Part shown: piece after piece, positions 43,390 to 50,918 of the stretch
How the letters are laid out: each line of letters starts with the position of its first letter
Numbering within the stretch: position 1 is the first letter of the stretch
Assembly: GCF_000225525.1 (NCBI RefSeq)
Contig: NZ_AGBF01000007.1
Span: 52,735-116,734 of the forward strand
Length of the DNA: 64,000 nt
DNA from: Streptomyces zinciresistens K42
GTDB taxonomy: Bacteria > Actinomycetota > Actinomycetes > Streptomycetales > Streptomycetaceae
Direction: 5' to 3'
The notes under the pieces: generated by a model
The model's database searches: none
Seen by the model: the letters and a program-made list of their open reading frames with translations, nothing else
What the model was told of the DNA's origin: nothing
Program-made: the position numbers and the translations under genes

Positions 43390-43857
43390 TCAGCCTAGCG
43401 TGATCCAGCCGTCCGGGATCCAGCCCTCCGCGTAGCCCTGGAGGAAGAGGTCGAGGTCGGCGATCGCCAGGTGCGTCATCTGTGCGGCGGCGTCGCCGTG
43501 CAGAAGCCACACCAGTTGCGCGCCGTCCCCCGGGGCGTGGAGGTCACCCCGCGCGGCGGCATGCGTGGTGAACAGGCGGCGTTCTGCCCGCTGTTGTGCT
43601 GAGTTGCCCGGCGCGACAGCGGGGATCCGGCCGGTGACCTTGCCGAATCGGAGCGCACCGGCAGGGGCCATCGCCCCAGCGAGGCGGTCGGCCGCCTGCC
43701 GGTACGGCTCGTCCGCCCGGCGCCGGGTGGCCGGCAGGTCCAGCCGCCGGCCGCCGCCTGGAGCGTCGCGGCGGATCAGCGCGATGCGGTGCGCGGGGTC
43801 GAAACAGGCCAGGAGAACGTCGCAGCCACAGCACCCACCCGGTGCATACATGCACAT
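43390..43857 (-). CDS. NUDIX-like small hydrolase
   Basis: About 155 residues from ATG 43857 (ATG 43851 also possible). DVLLACFDPAHRIALIRRDAPGGGRRLDLPATRRRADEPYRQAADRLAGAMAP resembles the start and Nudix-box region of NUDIX proteins, but the canonical REUXEEXGU residues are not intact, so catalysis is doubtful. No ribosome site is seen. The start overlaps a TGCATACATGCA palindrome also found before the XRE gene, which suggests a leaderless, XRE-repressed transcript. Confidence 0.5.
   Translation of the reverse strand: MCMYAPGGCCGCDVLLACFDPAHRIALIRRDAPGGGRRLDLPATRRRADEPYRQAADRLAGAMAPAGALRFGKVTGRIPAVAPGNSAQQRAERRLFTTHAAARGDLHAPGDGAQLVWLLHGDAAAQMTHLAIADLDLFLQGYAEGWIPDGWITLG
43841..43855. promoter_or_regulatory. 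Shared palindromic operator at the NUDIX-like gene
   Basis: GGTGCATACATGCAC overlaps the start codon. The same core, GGTGCATACATACACC, occurs before the XRE gene at 44344. Confidence 0.5.
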
Positions 43858-43946
43858 GACGTGAGCGTAGGGGCAGCTCCCGGCGCCGCGCGCGTCCAGG
43901 CGGGCAGGCGGGGGGATGCGCCACCCGCGCGGCGGCACGGAGCCCG

Positions 43947-44270
43947 TCAGTCAGCGGCGACGGAGTGGGGCAGTGCCGCAAGGCCGGGCCAGATCTGGAA
44001 GCCGAGGGCGGCCTCCAGGCGGGCGAGGGTGCCGAGGTCGGGCAGCACCTTGCCGTTGACGACCCGGCTGATGGTGGAGTGGGTAATTCCCGTAGCCTCG
44101 GCTAGGGTCCGCAGGCTCTGCCCGGTGGAGGCGAGGGCGCGTTCGATGTTGCGGGCGAGGGCCTGGCCGTAGTGGGCGCTGACGGGAGCGTCGGGGGCGA
44201 GAGCGGCATGTGGCCAGATGCCTGAAGCGACGTAGTCGCGCGGCACCTTGTCGTTACTGCTCCGGGGCAT
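43947..44270 (-). CDS. XRE-type helix-turn-helix regulator
   Basis: 107 residues from ATG 44270; an in-frame ATG at 44351 lies within the operator and would give a leaderless longer form. HTH: ALARNIERALASTGQSLRTLAEATGITHSTISRVVNGKVLPDLGTLARLEAALGFQIWP. Its product probably binds the GGTGCATACATRCAC palindromes before its own gene and before the NUDIX-like gene. Confidence 0.75.
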   Translation of the reverse strand: MPRSSNDKVPRDYVASGIWPHAALAPDAPVSAHYGQALARNIERALASTGQSLRTLAEATGITHSTISRVVNGKVLPDLGTLARLEAALGFQIWPGLAALPHSVAAD

Positions 44271-44343
44271 GCCTGGATCATCCCACGCGCCCGTGTGCTG
44301 CCAGTCCTCGCTGCGGGGCGCCGCGGCGCCCACTCTCATCGTT

Positions 44344-44370
44344 CGGTGCATACATACACCACATACACCA
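44344..44370. promoter_or_regulatory. Operator before the XRE gene
   Basis: GGTGCATACATACACC followed by CATACACC, a palindrome plus an extra half-site. It matches the element at the NUDIX-like gene start. Confidence 0.55.
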
Positions 44371-44784
44371 TTCGCGGCGGGATGGCACCCACCCGCACCG
44401 ACACATCACCTCCCTCGCACTTTCGAGCGACCGCGGGACGCCGCCGAGCCCCGGGCAGGGCGATGGGCGAGAGGACGGCCCTGGCCCCTTTCTGCCCGCC
44501 GGGGCCTTTCACTCCTGTGCGCCCCCTCCCGTTCTGCGCAGATGCCGCTGACGCTGGGTAACTGAGGTCTCGGAAAGAAAGCGCAGGCCAAGGAGCGTGG
44601 GACGTGCGGGGTATCACCGAATGCCGATGACTGAGATCCCTCTTTCGGATTCCGTTCGAATTTATCCCCCTCTTTCCCCTGGGGTCGCGGCTGGGGTATT
44701 TCAGGAGAATCCCTATCGGGCTGAGGTGCTGCTGGATACGCTCATTGCGGATTCCGGATCCGGGAATTGAGGGGAGGTTCTTTC
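44371..44784. other. AT-richer gap between the XRE gene and the winged-helix gene
   Basis: About 410 bp. From roughly 44630 the DNA is distinctly less GC-rich (TTCGGATTCCGTTCGAATTT and similar) with short internal palindromes (GGATTCCGGATCC). No convincing coding frame. It may hold the promoter of the gene at 44785 or be a recombination junction. Confidence 0.35.
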
Positions 44785-45283
44785 GTGCAGTCACGCGGAG
44801 CGCGGGCCGTCCTGACCGAGCTGAGGTCGCTGGCGGCCGACGACGAGGAGCGGCTCACGGCGGCGAAAGACCGCCTCGCCCGGGCTCAGGAGGAAATGGG
44901 GGCGGCCCAGAGTGCGTTCGACTCCGCGAGCACGCGGGCGGAGGTCTCCCAGCGGGTGGCGTGCGGCGCCGAGGAGTTGCTGGCCGACGCCGCGCAGATG
45001 TCCGATGACGTGCCGGAACCGCCCCCCACCCCGGATGCCGCTCAGCCCCCGGAGGCGAGCCGGGCACGGCCGACGCTCGCGCAGGAGATCCTCGCCTTCG
45101 TGCGCGGCCAGGAGCGCGGCGTACAGAGGTGGGAGATCGCGGCGCACCTGAGCGCCGTGCGCCCGGACATCAAACTCAGCGGGGCTGGGACCGGAACTGA
45201 CCGAACTAGTGCGGGCGGGAGCGCTGGCCAGGGTCGCACGCGGTGTGTACGGGATCCCTCCGGCCAGGGGCGGTGATACCTAG
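44785..45283 (+). pseudogene. Coiled-coil plus winged-helix protein gene, one frameshift
   Basis: GTG 44785 is preceded by GGGGAGG. Residues 1-60 form a coiled coil (VLTELRSLAADDEERLTAAKDRLARAQEEMGAAQSAFDSA), then an acidic Pro-rich linker and a winged helix (TLAQEILAFVRGQERGVQRWEIAAHLSAVRPDIKLSG). The rest of that domain (LGPELTELVRAGALARVARGVYGIPP) is in another frame; removing one G from GGGG at 45181-45184 joins them. Function unknown; a hairpin terminator follows. Confidence 0.5.
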
Positions 45284-45325
45284 CGGACGCCATATCCCAC
45301 GCAGCACGTTAGAGGTACACACGCG

Positions 45326-45355
45326 AGTGCCGCCGAGGCCTAGTTCGGCGGCACT
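45326..45355 (+). terminator. Terminator-like hairpin
   Basis: AGTGCCGCCGA pairs with TCGGCGGCACT around an 8-base loop, 43 bp after the winged-helix gene. Confidence 0.65.
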
Positions 45356-45468
45356 GGGACGCGCGGTTTTCTGGGCTCACGCATCGCCTTCACTATATGC
45401 ACTTTTCGGTGTGCACGCGAGAGCCCGGAGTAAATTCGGCCCACCATGGGCCAGGAAATGGGCTCACC

Positions 45469-46323
45469 GTGTCATTCTTTTCGCATCCGAATTCCAGTAC
45501 GCCCTGGCAGGCGGGCAGGGAAGCACCCCGCCGGCAGACCGGGCAGTCGGCAGTGTCCGGCGCGGTGCCGCGCCGGACACTGCCCAGCGGCCGCTCCAGC
45601 CCTGCCCAGCAGATCAACATCCTTCTCGGGCTCGCCTTCCTGGCCGAGCACGCGGGCGAGGTGCAGCGCGACCGGCTGGCGCAGCACGCCGGACGGAGCC
45701 CGGCCACCGTCGGCGACTGCATGGCCTTCCTGTCGGACGTGGGGCTGGTGCGGGCCGGGCGGGGCCGGTACGCGGTCACCGACCACGGGCGGGCGTTCGC
45801 CCAGCTGTGGCCCAAGGACTCCGCCCGGGCTCGGCTGCTGCTGCGCCCGCTGCTGCAGGCGCACTGGTCCGCCGAGGCGGCGGACCAGCATCTGGCCGAC
45901 GGACCCCTGCCGCAGGAGCAGCTGGCGAAGCGGCTGCGTGCGGGCCTGCCCGGGGTGCCGCTGCGCGGCATGTACCTGGTGGAGTGGCTCGTGATCGGCC
46001 TGGTCCTGGTCCGCGACGAACAACTGCGCATGCACCTCGCACCCCCCGACGGCGTGCCGCCCGCGGCCGTCCCGGAAGCCGGGCCAGGCAAGGACACGGC
46101 GCCGGAAGCGAAGGCGGAGCCACCTGCGCCACCGGAGCCGGACGAGCGGGACGAGCGGCAGGACGAGCGGGCGCCGGGTGAGGATCTGGCCGAAGGCGCC
46201 GCGGGCACCACCCTGCTCGGGCTGACCCGCAGGGAAGTCCAGGCCCTGCCCGACGCCCGGTACGCGGCCTTCCTCGAAGGCGTCCTGCTCAGCCTGCGCG
46301 GCGCCCTCGCACCCCCCGCCTGA
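45469..46323 (+). CDS. Winged-helix-type DNA-binding protein, unknown role
   Basis: About 284 residues from GTG 45469 (ATG 45397 is an alternative). INILLGLAFLAEHAGEVQRDRLAQHAGRSPATVGDCMAFLSDVGLVRAGRGRYAVTDHGRAFAQLWP looks like a winged helix with a C-terminal wing. The second half is helical (MYLVEWLVIGLVLVRDEQL), followed by a charged Pro/Glu linker and a final helical piece. No family recognised. A 15-bp hairpin terminator lies 26 bp downstream. Confidence 0.5.
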   Translation: MSFFSHPNSSTPWQAGREAPRRQTGQSAVSGAVPRRTLPSGRSSPAQQINILLGLAFLAEHAGEVQRDRLAQHAGRSPATVGDCMAFLSDVGLVRAGRGRYAVTDHGRAFAQLWPKDSARARLLLRPLLQAHWSAEAADQHLADGPLPQEQLAKRLRAGLPGVPLRGMYLVEWLVIGLVLVRDEQLRMHLAPPDGVPPAAVPEAGPGKDTAPEAKAEPPAPPEPDERDERQDERAPGEDLAEGAAGTTLLGLTRREVQALPDARYAAFLEGVLLSLRGALAPPA

Positions 46324-46348
46324 CCGCCGACGCCACCCGACAACAGCA

Positions 46349-46382
46349 GTGCGCCGTCCCGGCGTTGGCCGGGACGGCGCAC
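46349..46382 (+). terminator. Strong terminator-like hairpin
   Basis: GTGCGCCGTCCCGGC pairs perfectly with GCCGGGACGGCGCAC around GTTG or similar: a 15-bp stem just after the winged-helix gene and just before the tRNA-like segment. Confidence 0.75.
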
Positions 46383-46388
46383 ACCCGG

Positions 46389-46459
46389 GGGTGGCGGCTG
46401 GTGTCCGCGTATGGCTTCTGGACCCGCACGCGGAGGGTTCGATCCCCTCGCCATCCACC
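46389..46459 (+). ncRNA. tRNA/tmRNA-3'-end-like segment
   Basis: GGGTGGC (46389) can pair with GCCATCC (46450-46456, one G:U) followed by ACC, like an acceptor stem. Just inside it is a perfect T-arm, GAGGG-TTCGATC-CCCTC. The middle is not a normal D/anticodon region: it has a TCCGCGT/ACGCGGA stem with a 17-base loop. Probably a degenerate tRNA or the copied 3' end of a tRNA/tmRNA left as an attachment site, with the recombinase-like gene 280 bp away. Confidence 0.45.
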
Positions 46460-46741
46460 CCGCACCGGCCAGCATGACATCCAGCCCCCGAAGGGAACCA
46501 GCACCCATGCCCAACACCCCGCTGCGCCCAGCACACTGAGCGAACGTCAGGGCGTACACCGAACGGACGAGCCTTTCACCACTTCGACGCCCTCGCGTTG
46601 CGGGCACCCGCAACCCTCCCCACGGTGGTGCATGTTCGCACCGCTCGTGTGGAGGTCGAAGTATGCCCCGCATCCCAGACCCGCCCGTCCCGCCGCCGTC
46701 CGGGCCCGGACCGGTGGCCGCGCCGATGGCGGGTGTCGGTC

Positions 46742-47698
46742 ATGGCCGGTGAGGTCACGCTCACAGCCGCCGTCAGCCAGGTTCTGACTGCCTGGCAGGA
46801 CCTGGCCGCGCGCGGCGAGATGTCCGAGCAGACCTTCGGCCGGTTCGGCCAACTCCTTCACCGCTTGGAGGCGTTCGCCACCGTGCGCGGCGCCCCACTG
46901 CTGACCGACCTCGATAGGGCCCTGGCCACGCAGTTCGTCGACGCGCACGGCCGCACCCGCCACGGGCACATCGCACCGGCCTCCCTGTCCACCCGGCACC
47001 TGCGCCGCAGTGTGCTGCGGATGTGCTTCGCCACCGCCCGCCGGCTCGGCCTGACCGACAGCGACCCCGCCCGCGACATCGACCTGCCGACGCGCACCGT
47101 CGGCGAGACCCGGCCCCTGGACGAGGCCGAGACGGTCGAACTGCGCCTGGCGGCGGAGTTCACCGACCGCCCCACCCGCCACGCCGCGGCGGCCGCCCTC
47201 GCGCTGGCGGGCGGCTTCAGCGGCGAGATCGGCCACATCACCCCCGCCGACCTCGACCTCACCGGCGTGCGGGTGTGGATGCACGGCTCGACCAAGACCC
47301 GGCCCCGCTGGTGCCCGCTGGACGCCTGGGCCATCCAGGTCCTGGCCGCCCGTGCCTACCACGTCCAGACCACCGCACCGCCCGGCCAGGACGTCCGACG
47401 GCTGCGGCTGGCGGTGTCGTCCCGCAACGGCACCGACGAGCAGATCCAGGCCCGGGTCTGCGTCGCCCTGCGCGACCTGATCAACCGCATCGGGCTCAGA
47501 GGCGACCCGGCTGTGCGCCCCGCCTCCATCACGGCCTACGCGGGCTGGGAGACCTTCACCCGTACCCGCCGCATCGAAGCCGCGGCCCGACACCTCGGCA
47601 TGGGCTCCCTCGACAGCGCCGCCGCCCTCATCGGCCACGACTGGCAGCACACCACCGGCCCGGATGCCGCACCGAACGGAGACAGCCGAGATGCCTGA
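46742..47698 (+). CDS. Tyrosine-recombinase-like protein
   Basis: 318 residues from ATG 46742. The N-terminal part (LTAWQDLAARGEMSEQTFGRFGQLLHRLEAFA) is like the SAM-like core-binding domain of integrases; the C-terminal part includes ALALAGGFSGEIGHITPADLDLTGVRVWMHG and ITAYAGWETFTRTRRIEAAARHLGMGSLDSAAALIGHDW, which mimic the catalytic domain (box 1 and the LGH box). Several catalytic residues, including the box 1 Arg, are not in place, so it may be inactive or divergent. Its end overlaps the next gene. Confidence 0.55.
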   Translation: MAGEVTLTAAVSQVLTAWQDLAARGEMSEQTFGRFGQLLHRLEAFATVRGAPLLTDLDRALATQFVDAHGRTRHGHIAPASLSTRHLRRSVLRMCFATARRLGLTDSDPARDIDLPTRTVGETRPLDEAETVELRLAAEFTDRPTRHAAAAALALAGGFSGEIGHITPADLDLTGVRVWMHGSTKTRPRWCPLDAWAIQVLAARAYHVQTTAPPGQDVRRLRLAVSSRNGTDEQIQARVCVALRDLINRIGLRGDPAVRPASITAYAGWETFTRTRRIEAAARHLGMGSLDSAAALIGHDWQHTTGPDAAPNGDSRDA

Positions 47699-49271
47699 CG
47701 ACCTCTTCGGTGACCGCGTACCGCGCGCCAAGCGCAAGAAGACCGCCCGCCGGGCCTGCGAAGCCGACCTGCGCACCGCCTCCCGCCGGGTCAAGGACGT
47801 CGCCCGCTTCGAGGACCTCTACCGCCTCGCCGCCACCGTCGAATCGACGTCCGGGCCCCGCCCCGGCCGCCCGCCCGAGTACCCGCCCTATGTCTACGTC
47901 CTCTTCCTCGCCCTGCGCGGCATCCACGGCTCCGCCCGCTACTGCGCCGGCGACCTGCAGGACAAGACCGTCTGGAAGAAGATCCGCAAAGGCGTCGCCC
48001 ACCACCTCGGCAAGGACGAGGCCAAACGCCTGCCCAAGACCGGGCCCTCCCGCCACCAGTGGCAGCACGCCCAGCGCAAGCTCCTCGTCCCCCGCCTGGA
48101 AGAACTCAACGACGCCTTCGCCAACCTCGCCCTCACCCAGGCTCTGCGCCAAGGACTGCTGCCCACCGACGCACGACGCTCCTGGAGCGGCCCTCAGCGT
48201 CACCAGCTGATCGCCGGAGACGGCACCGTCGCCAAGTCCCCGACCCTCTCCACCACCCCCTACAGCATCGACCCAACCACCGGCGAGATCCGCCGCCACC
48301 GCGTCGACCCCGCCTCCTCCTGGCAGAAGGAAGGCGGAGGCGACCGCGACGAGGACGACAAACCCACGGCGCCGGCCGAAGCGGACAGCGGCACGAGCGG
48401 CGGGGAGAAGGAGGGCGGGGGCGAAGAAGCGATGGTCCTGGGCACCAAGTTCGTGGTCTTCTCCACCCGGCACCGCGGCTACTTCCGACGCGTCTTCCTC
48501 AACTACCGCCACGTCCCCCACGACCAGGAGGGCGGCGAGGCCGCCGTCGCCCTCGACCTAGCCTGCGCCATCATCGACGAAGCCGAAGGCTGCATGGGCG
48601 TGCTCTACGACGGCGCCTTCCGCGGCATGCACCGTGACGTCATCGCCCGCCGCGGCCGCCTGCTGATCAACAAACAGCACAAAGGAGCCAAGCCCCGCTA
48701 CATCCGCACCGTCAGCTACGGCCGCTGCCGCCACGAACTGTGGTCCAGCGGCGGACGCGTCCACGAACGCGCCTTCCTCGACGACGGCACCAGCACCCTG
48801 CTGCCCCTGCCCGTCCGCAGACTCGAACGACGCGCCAGCGCCCACAGCCACCGCTGGTACCACCTGCTCACGATCATCTGCCCCCGCGGCCCCCACGAAC
48901 ACCGAGAACCCGTCGGCGTCACCACCACCGCCGGAGAACGCGACGAAGGCCAGAGCGACGCCGAAACCGGCTTCCACCGCGCCGAGCACCTCCTCCAGAT
49001 CCCCGACAACACAGCCGTCCACCAAACCCTCTACGGAGGCCGCGAAGACACCGAAGCAGGCTTCTCCCAGTTCGACCGCTCCCTCTGGAACCGCCGCATG
49101 ATCGCCTTCGGCGCCGAAGCCCAGAGCCTCGTCGTCCTCGGCTTCCTCCTCGCCCAGAACGCCACCAGCGCCGCCCGCTACCAAGAAGACCCCACCTACT
49201 CCGACGCCGACGCGGAAGCCACAGACCTCAGCGACAGCGACTCCGAACCCCGGCGATCACTACCGAGCTGA
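47691..49271 (+). CDS. DDE-transposase-like protein
   Basis: 526 residues; ATG overlaps the previous stop by 8 bases, with GGAGACA upstream. The N-terminal part (RPPEYPPYVYVLFLALRGIHGSARYCAGDL) is like the helical region of IS4/IS1182-type transposases. HQLIAGDGTVAKSP, GCMGVLYDGAFRGMHRDVI and EAGFSQFDRSLWNRRMIAFGAE could supply the D-D-E residues. An acidic low-complexity insert lies near residues 215-240. Pairing with a recombinase-like gene suggests an unusual two-gene mobile element or a domesticated function. No terminal repeats were found. Confidence 0.5.
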   Translation: MPDDLFGDRVPRAKRKKTARRACEADLRTASRRVKDVARFEDLYRLAATVESTSGPRPGRPPEYPPYVYVLFLALRGIHGSARYCAGDLQDKTVWKKIRKGVAHHLGKDEAKRLPKTGPSRHQWQHAQRKLLVPRLEELNDAFANLALTQALRQGLLPTDARRSWSGPQRHQLIAGDGTVAKSPTLSTTPYSIDPTTGEIRRHRVDPASSWQKEGGGDRDEDDKPTAPAEADSGTSGGEKEGGGEEAMVLGTKFVVFSTRHRGYFRRVFLNYRHVPHDQEGGEAAVALDLACAIIDEAEGCMGVLYDGAFRGMHRDVIARRGRLLINKQHKGAKPRYIRTVSYGRCRHELWSSGGRVHERAFLDDGTSTLLPLPVRRLERRASAHSHRWYHLLTIICPRGPHEHREPVGVTTTAGERDEGQSDAETGFHRAEHLLQIPDNTAVHQTLYGGREDTEAGFSQFDRSLWNRRMIAFGAEAQSLVVLGFLLAQNATSAARYQEDPTYSDADAEATDLSDSDSEPRRSLPS

Positions 49272-49317
49272 CACCTCAGCCTCGGGCCCCACCACCCCGC
49301 CCCGATCCGCTAACCTG

Positions 49318-49345
49318 TTGGGACCGCCCTCAGTGGCGGTCCCAA
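49318..49345. terminator. Bidirectional terminator-like hairpin
   Basis: TTGGGACCGCC pairs with GGCGGTCCCAA around a 6-base loop. It lies between convergent genes (transposase-like forward, hypothetical reverse) and could serve both. Confidence 0.75.
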
Positions 49346-49383
49346 CCCTTGCAGAAGCTTGGGCGAATGCTCACGCAGAGTAT

Positions 49384-49860
49384 TCAGCCACGTTTTCCGC
49401 AAGGCCCGTTCTGCGCAGTCTGGCCGTTCGGGCCGCCGGTCTCGAAGAGGCCTTCGCGGACCTGGCGGTTGAAGGCCGGGACCTGGTACGTGATCCGCTG
49501 CCCGATCGGCACGGACCCGTGGTCGCCGTCGACGGCGAGGGACGGGAATCCGCCAGGGAGGGGATCGAGGGAGCGCCCGTTGCTGACCCAGAACTGGGTG
49601 GGGCCTTCGGTGATGACGCTGAAGCCGTCGCCGGGGCAGAAGGACCGATGGTGCTTGTTCCGGTAGTCGGCGCAGAGGTCGTGGTCTCCGCTGTCGTCGA
49701 AGAACTCCGGGTCGCCGTTGAAGAGTGCGACCGCCCGCCACAGCTGGTCTTCGACCGGCCCGTCGGGCGCGTCGTAGGCGTACACGGGCAGCATCGGGTG
49801 CTCAAGGCGGTACCCGGAGCGGTAGCCGGGGGCCATGTTGTGGAAGACGGTGACGCGCAC
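49384..49860 (-). CDS. Hypothetical protein
   Basis: 158 residues from a GTG with AAAGG upstream. VTVFHNMAPGYRSGYRLEHPMLPVYAYDAP ... EDQLWRAVALFNGDPEFF ... QRITYQVPAFNRQVREGLFETG. Well-formed globular protein rich in aromatics, no known domain recognised; the kind of protein often carried by Streptomyces integrative elements. It follows the small basic gene, probably in one operon driven by the operator-promoter at 50121. Confidence 0.6.
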   Translation of the reverse strand: MRVTVFHNMAPGYRSGYRLEHPMLPVYAYDAPDGPVEDQLWRAVALFNGDPEFFDDSGDHDLCADYRNKHHRSFCPGDGFSVITEGPTQFWVSNGRSLDPLPGGFPSLAVDGDHGSVPIGQRITYQVPAFNRQVREGLFETGGPNGQTAQNGPCGKRG

Positions 49861-49900
49861 GCGGGGAACCTTTCGAACGGGGACGGATCGGGAGGGCCGG

Positions 49901-50071
49901 TCAGCCGGCGTCGGCGGAGAAGCGGATGGCCGCGCGCTGTCCGCCGCGGCGGTCGCGGGCTCGGCGGGGACCGGCAGCGTGAGTGCCGCTGGCGCCGGAC
50001 CGGCGGCGGTTCTGCACCGCCTCGACGCGCGCCAGGTTGCCCGAGGTGTTGTGCGGCTTGTGCTTACGCAT
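49901..50071 (-). CDS. Small basic protein
   Basis: 56 residues from ATG 50071 (CGGAG upstream). MRKHKPHNTSGNLARVEAVQNRRRSGASG and an Arg-rich remainder suggest nucleic-acid binding. First gene after the reverse-facing operator-promoter at 50121-50171. Confidence 0.5.
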   Translation of the reverse strand: MRKHKPHNTSGNLARVEAVQNRRRSGASGTHAAGPRRARDRRGGQRAAIRFSADAG

Positions 50072-50120
50072 GCTGCGGCTCCGATCTCTCCTGGTCGAGA
50101 GGCGATTCATAGCCCCTGAT

Positions 50121-50171
50121 GTCTCTTAAGACTATACGTTCAAGGTCGAGTGAATGCAAGCCTTAAGAGAC
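50121..50171 (-). promoter_or_regulatory. Operator-embedded promoter P1 (CTCTTAAGAC class)
   Basis: On the reverse strand: GTCTCTTAAGGC, TTGCAT (-35), 17 bases, TATAGT (-10), CTTAAGAGAC. Both hexamers abut outward-facing CTCTTAAGRC half-sites. Drives the small basic gene. Confidence 0.8.
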
Positions 50172-50212
50172 GCGGTTGGGTTGGGGTACTTCCTCGGGCC
50201 CCGCTGCGGGCG

Positions 50213-50779
50213 CTACTTCACCATGGCGCGGATCCTGGACAGCGTGCCCTCCGCCTTCTCCATCCGCGCCTTCATGCCCTCGAACCGCAGCCGCCAGTCG
50301 TCCGCCCGAGACTTCCAGTCGTTCGCCAGGGCCTGGGCGTCTGCGGCCTCGCGGCGGGCCGCGTCCCGCTGGGCGCGCATCTGTTCGGTGAGCTGCGCGC
50401 GCTCAACCAGTTCCCCCAGATTCAGCGATCCCAGGTCCCTGGTCGGAGGCGGCGCCGGCTTGCTCGGCTGGCGGCGCCGGGTGGCGGGCTCCGAGCGGTT
50501 CGCCGGGGCCGTGCCCGTCCGTCCGACCGGTCCCGACGGCTTGTGCGGCTTGCGCACCTCCGGCGCGGGCTTGGGCTTGTGCGCCTTGAGGTGCGGCCGG
50601 ATGGAGTTCGGGTTCTGCGAGACGTAGTCGCAGTGGACGCACCCGTACCACTCGCTTTCGTCGGCCAGCAACAGATGCCGGATCTGGTCGAAGACCACGT
50701 TGACACCGGGGCGGCTGATCGGGGACTGGGCAGGCTCGTCGGCGACGACGGCGACGCCCTTCACGTGCGTTGCGGTCAT
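50213..50779 (-). CDS. C2H2-like zinc-finger and coiled-coil protein
   Basis: 188 residues. YGCVHCDYVSQNPNSIRPHLKAH fits a C-x2-C-x12-H-x3-H finger, then a Lys/Pro-rich linker and a coiled coil (LGELVERAQLTEQMRAQRDAARREAADAQALANDWKSRADDWRLRFEGMKARMEKAEG). Likely DNA binding and self-association. It may be co-transcribed with the DUF932 gene upstream on the same strand. Confidence 0.65.
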   Translation of the reverse strand: MTATHVKGVAVVADEPAQSPISRPGVNVVFDQIRHLLLADESEWYGCVHCDYVSQNPNSIRPHLKAHKPKPAPEVRKPHKPSGPVGRTGTAPANRSEPATRRRQPSKPAPPPTRDLGSLNLGELVERAQLTEQMRAQRDAARREAADAQALANDWKSRADDWRLRFEGMKARMEKAEGTLSRIRAMVK

Positions 50780-50918
50780 GTGGAGGTCGTGGGTTCTTTC
50801 TCGGTCAAGGCGGCTTGTGGGCGCCGGAATCGGGGGTTGGGTTCAGGGCGGCGGCCGGTCCGCCGAGTCGCGGCGGACCGGCCGGGAACAGTCCGGGGGC
50901 GGGCCCCCGGACGGGAGA

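Noticed and set aside
46389..46459. Functional standard tRNA gene
   Set aside because: The T-arm and acceptor-like stem are good, but there is no D-arm or proper anticodon loop; kept only as a tRNA-like segment.
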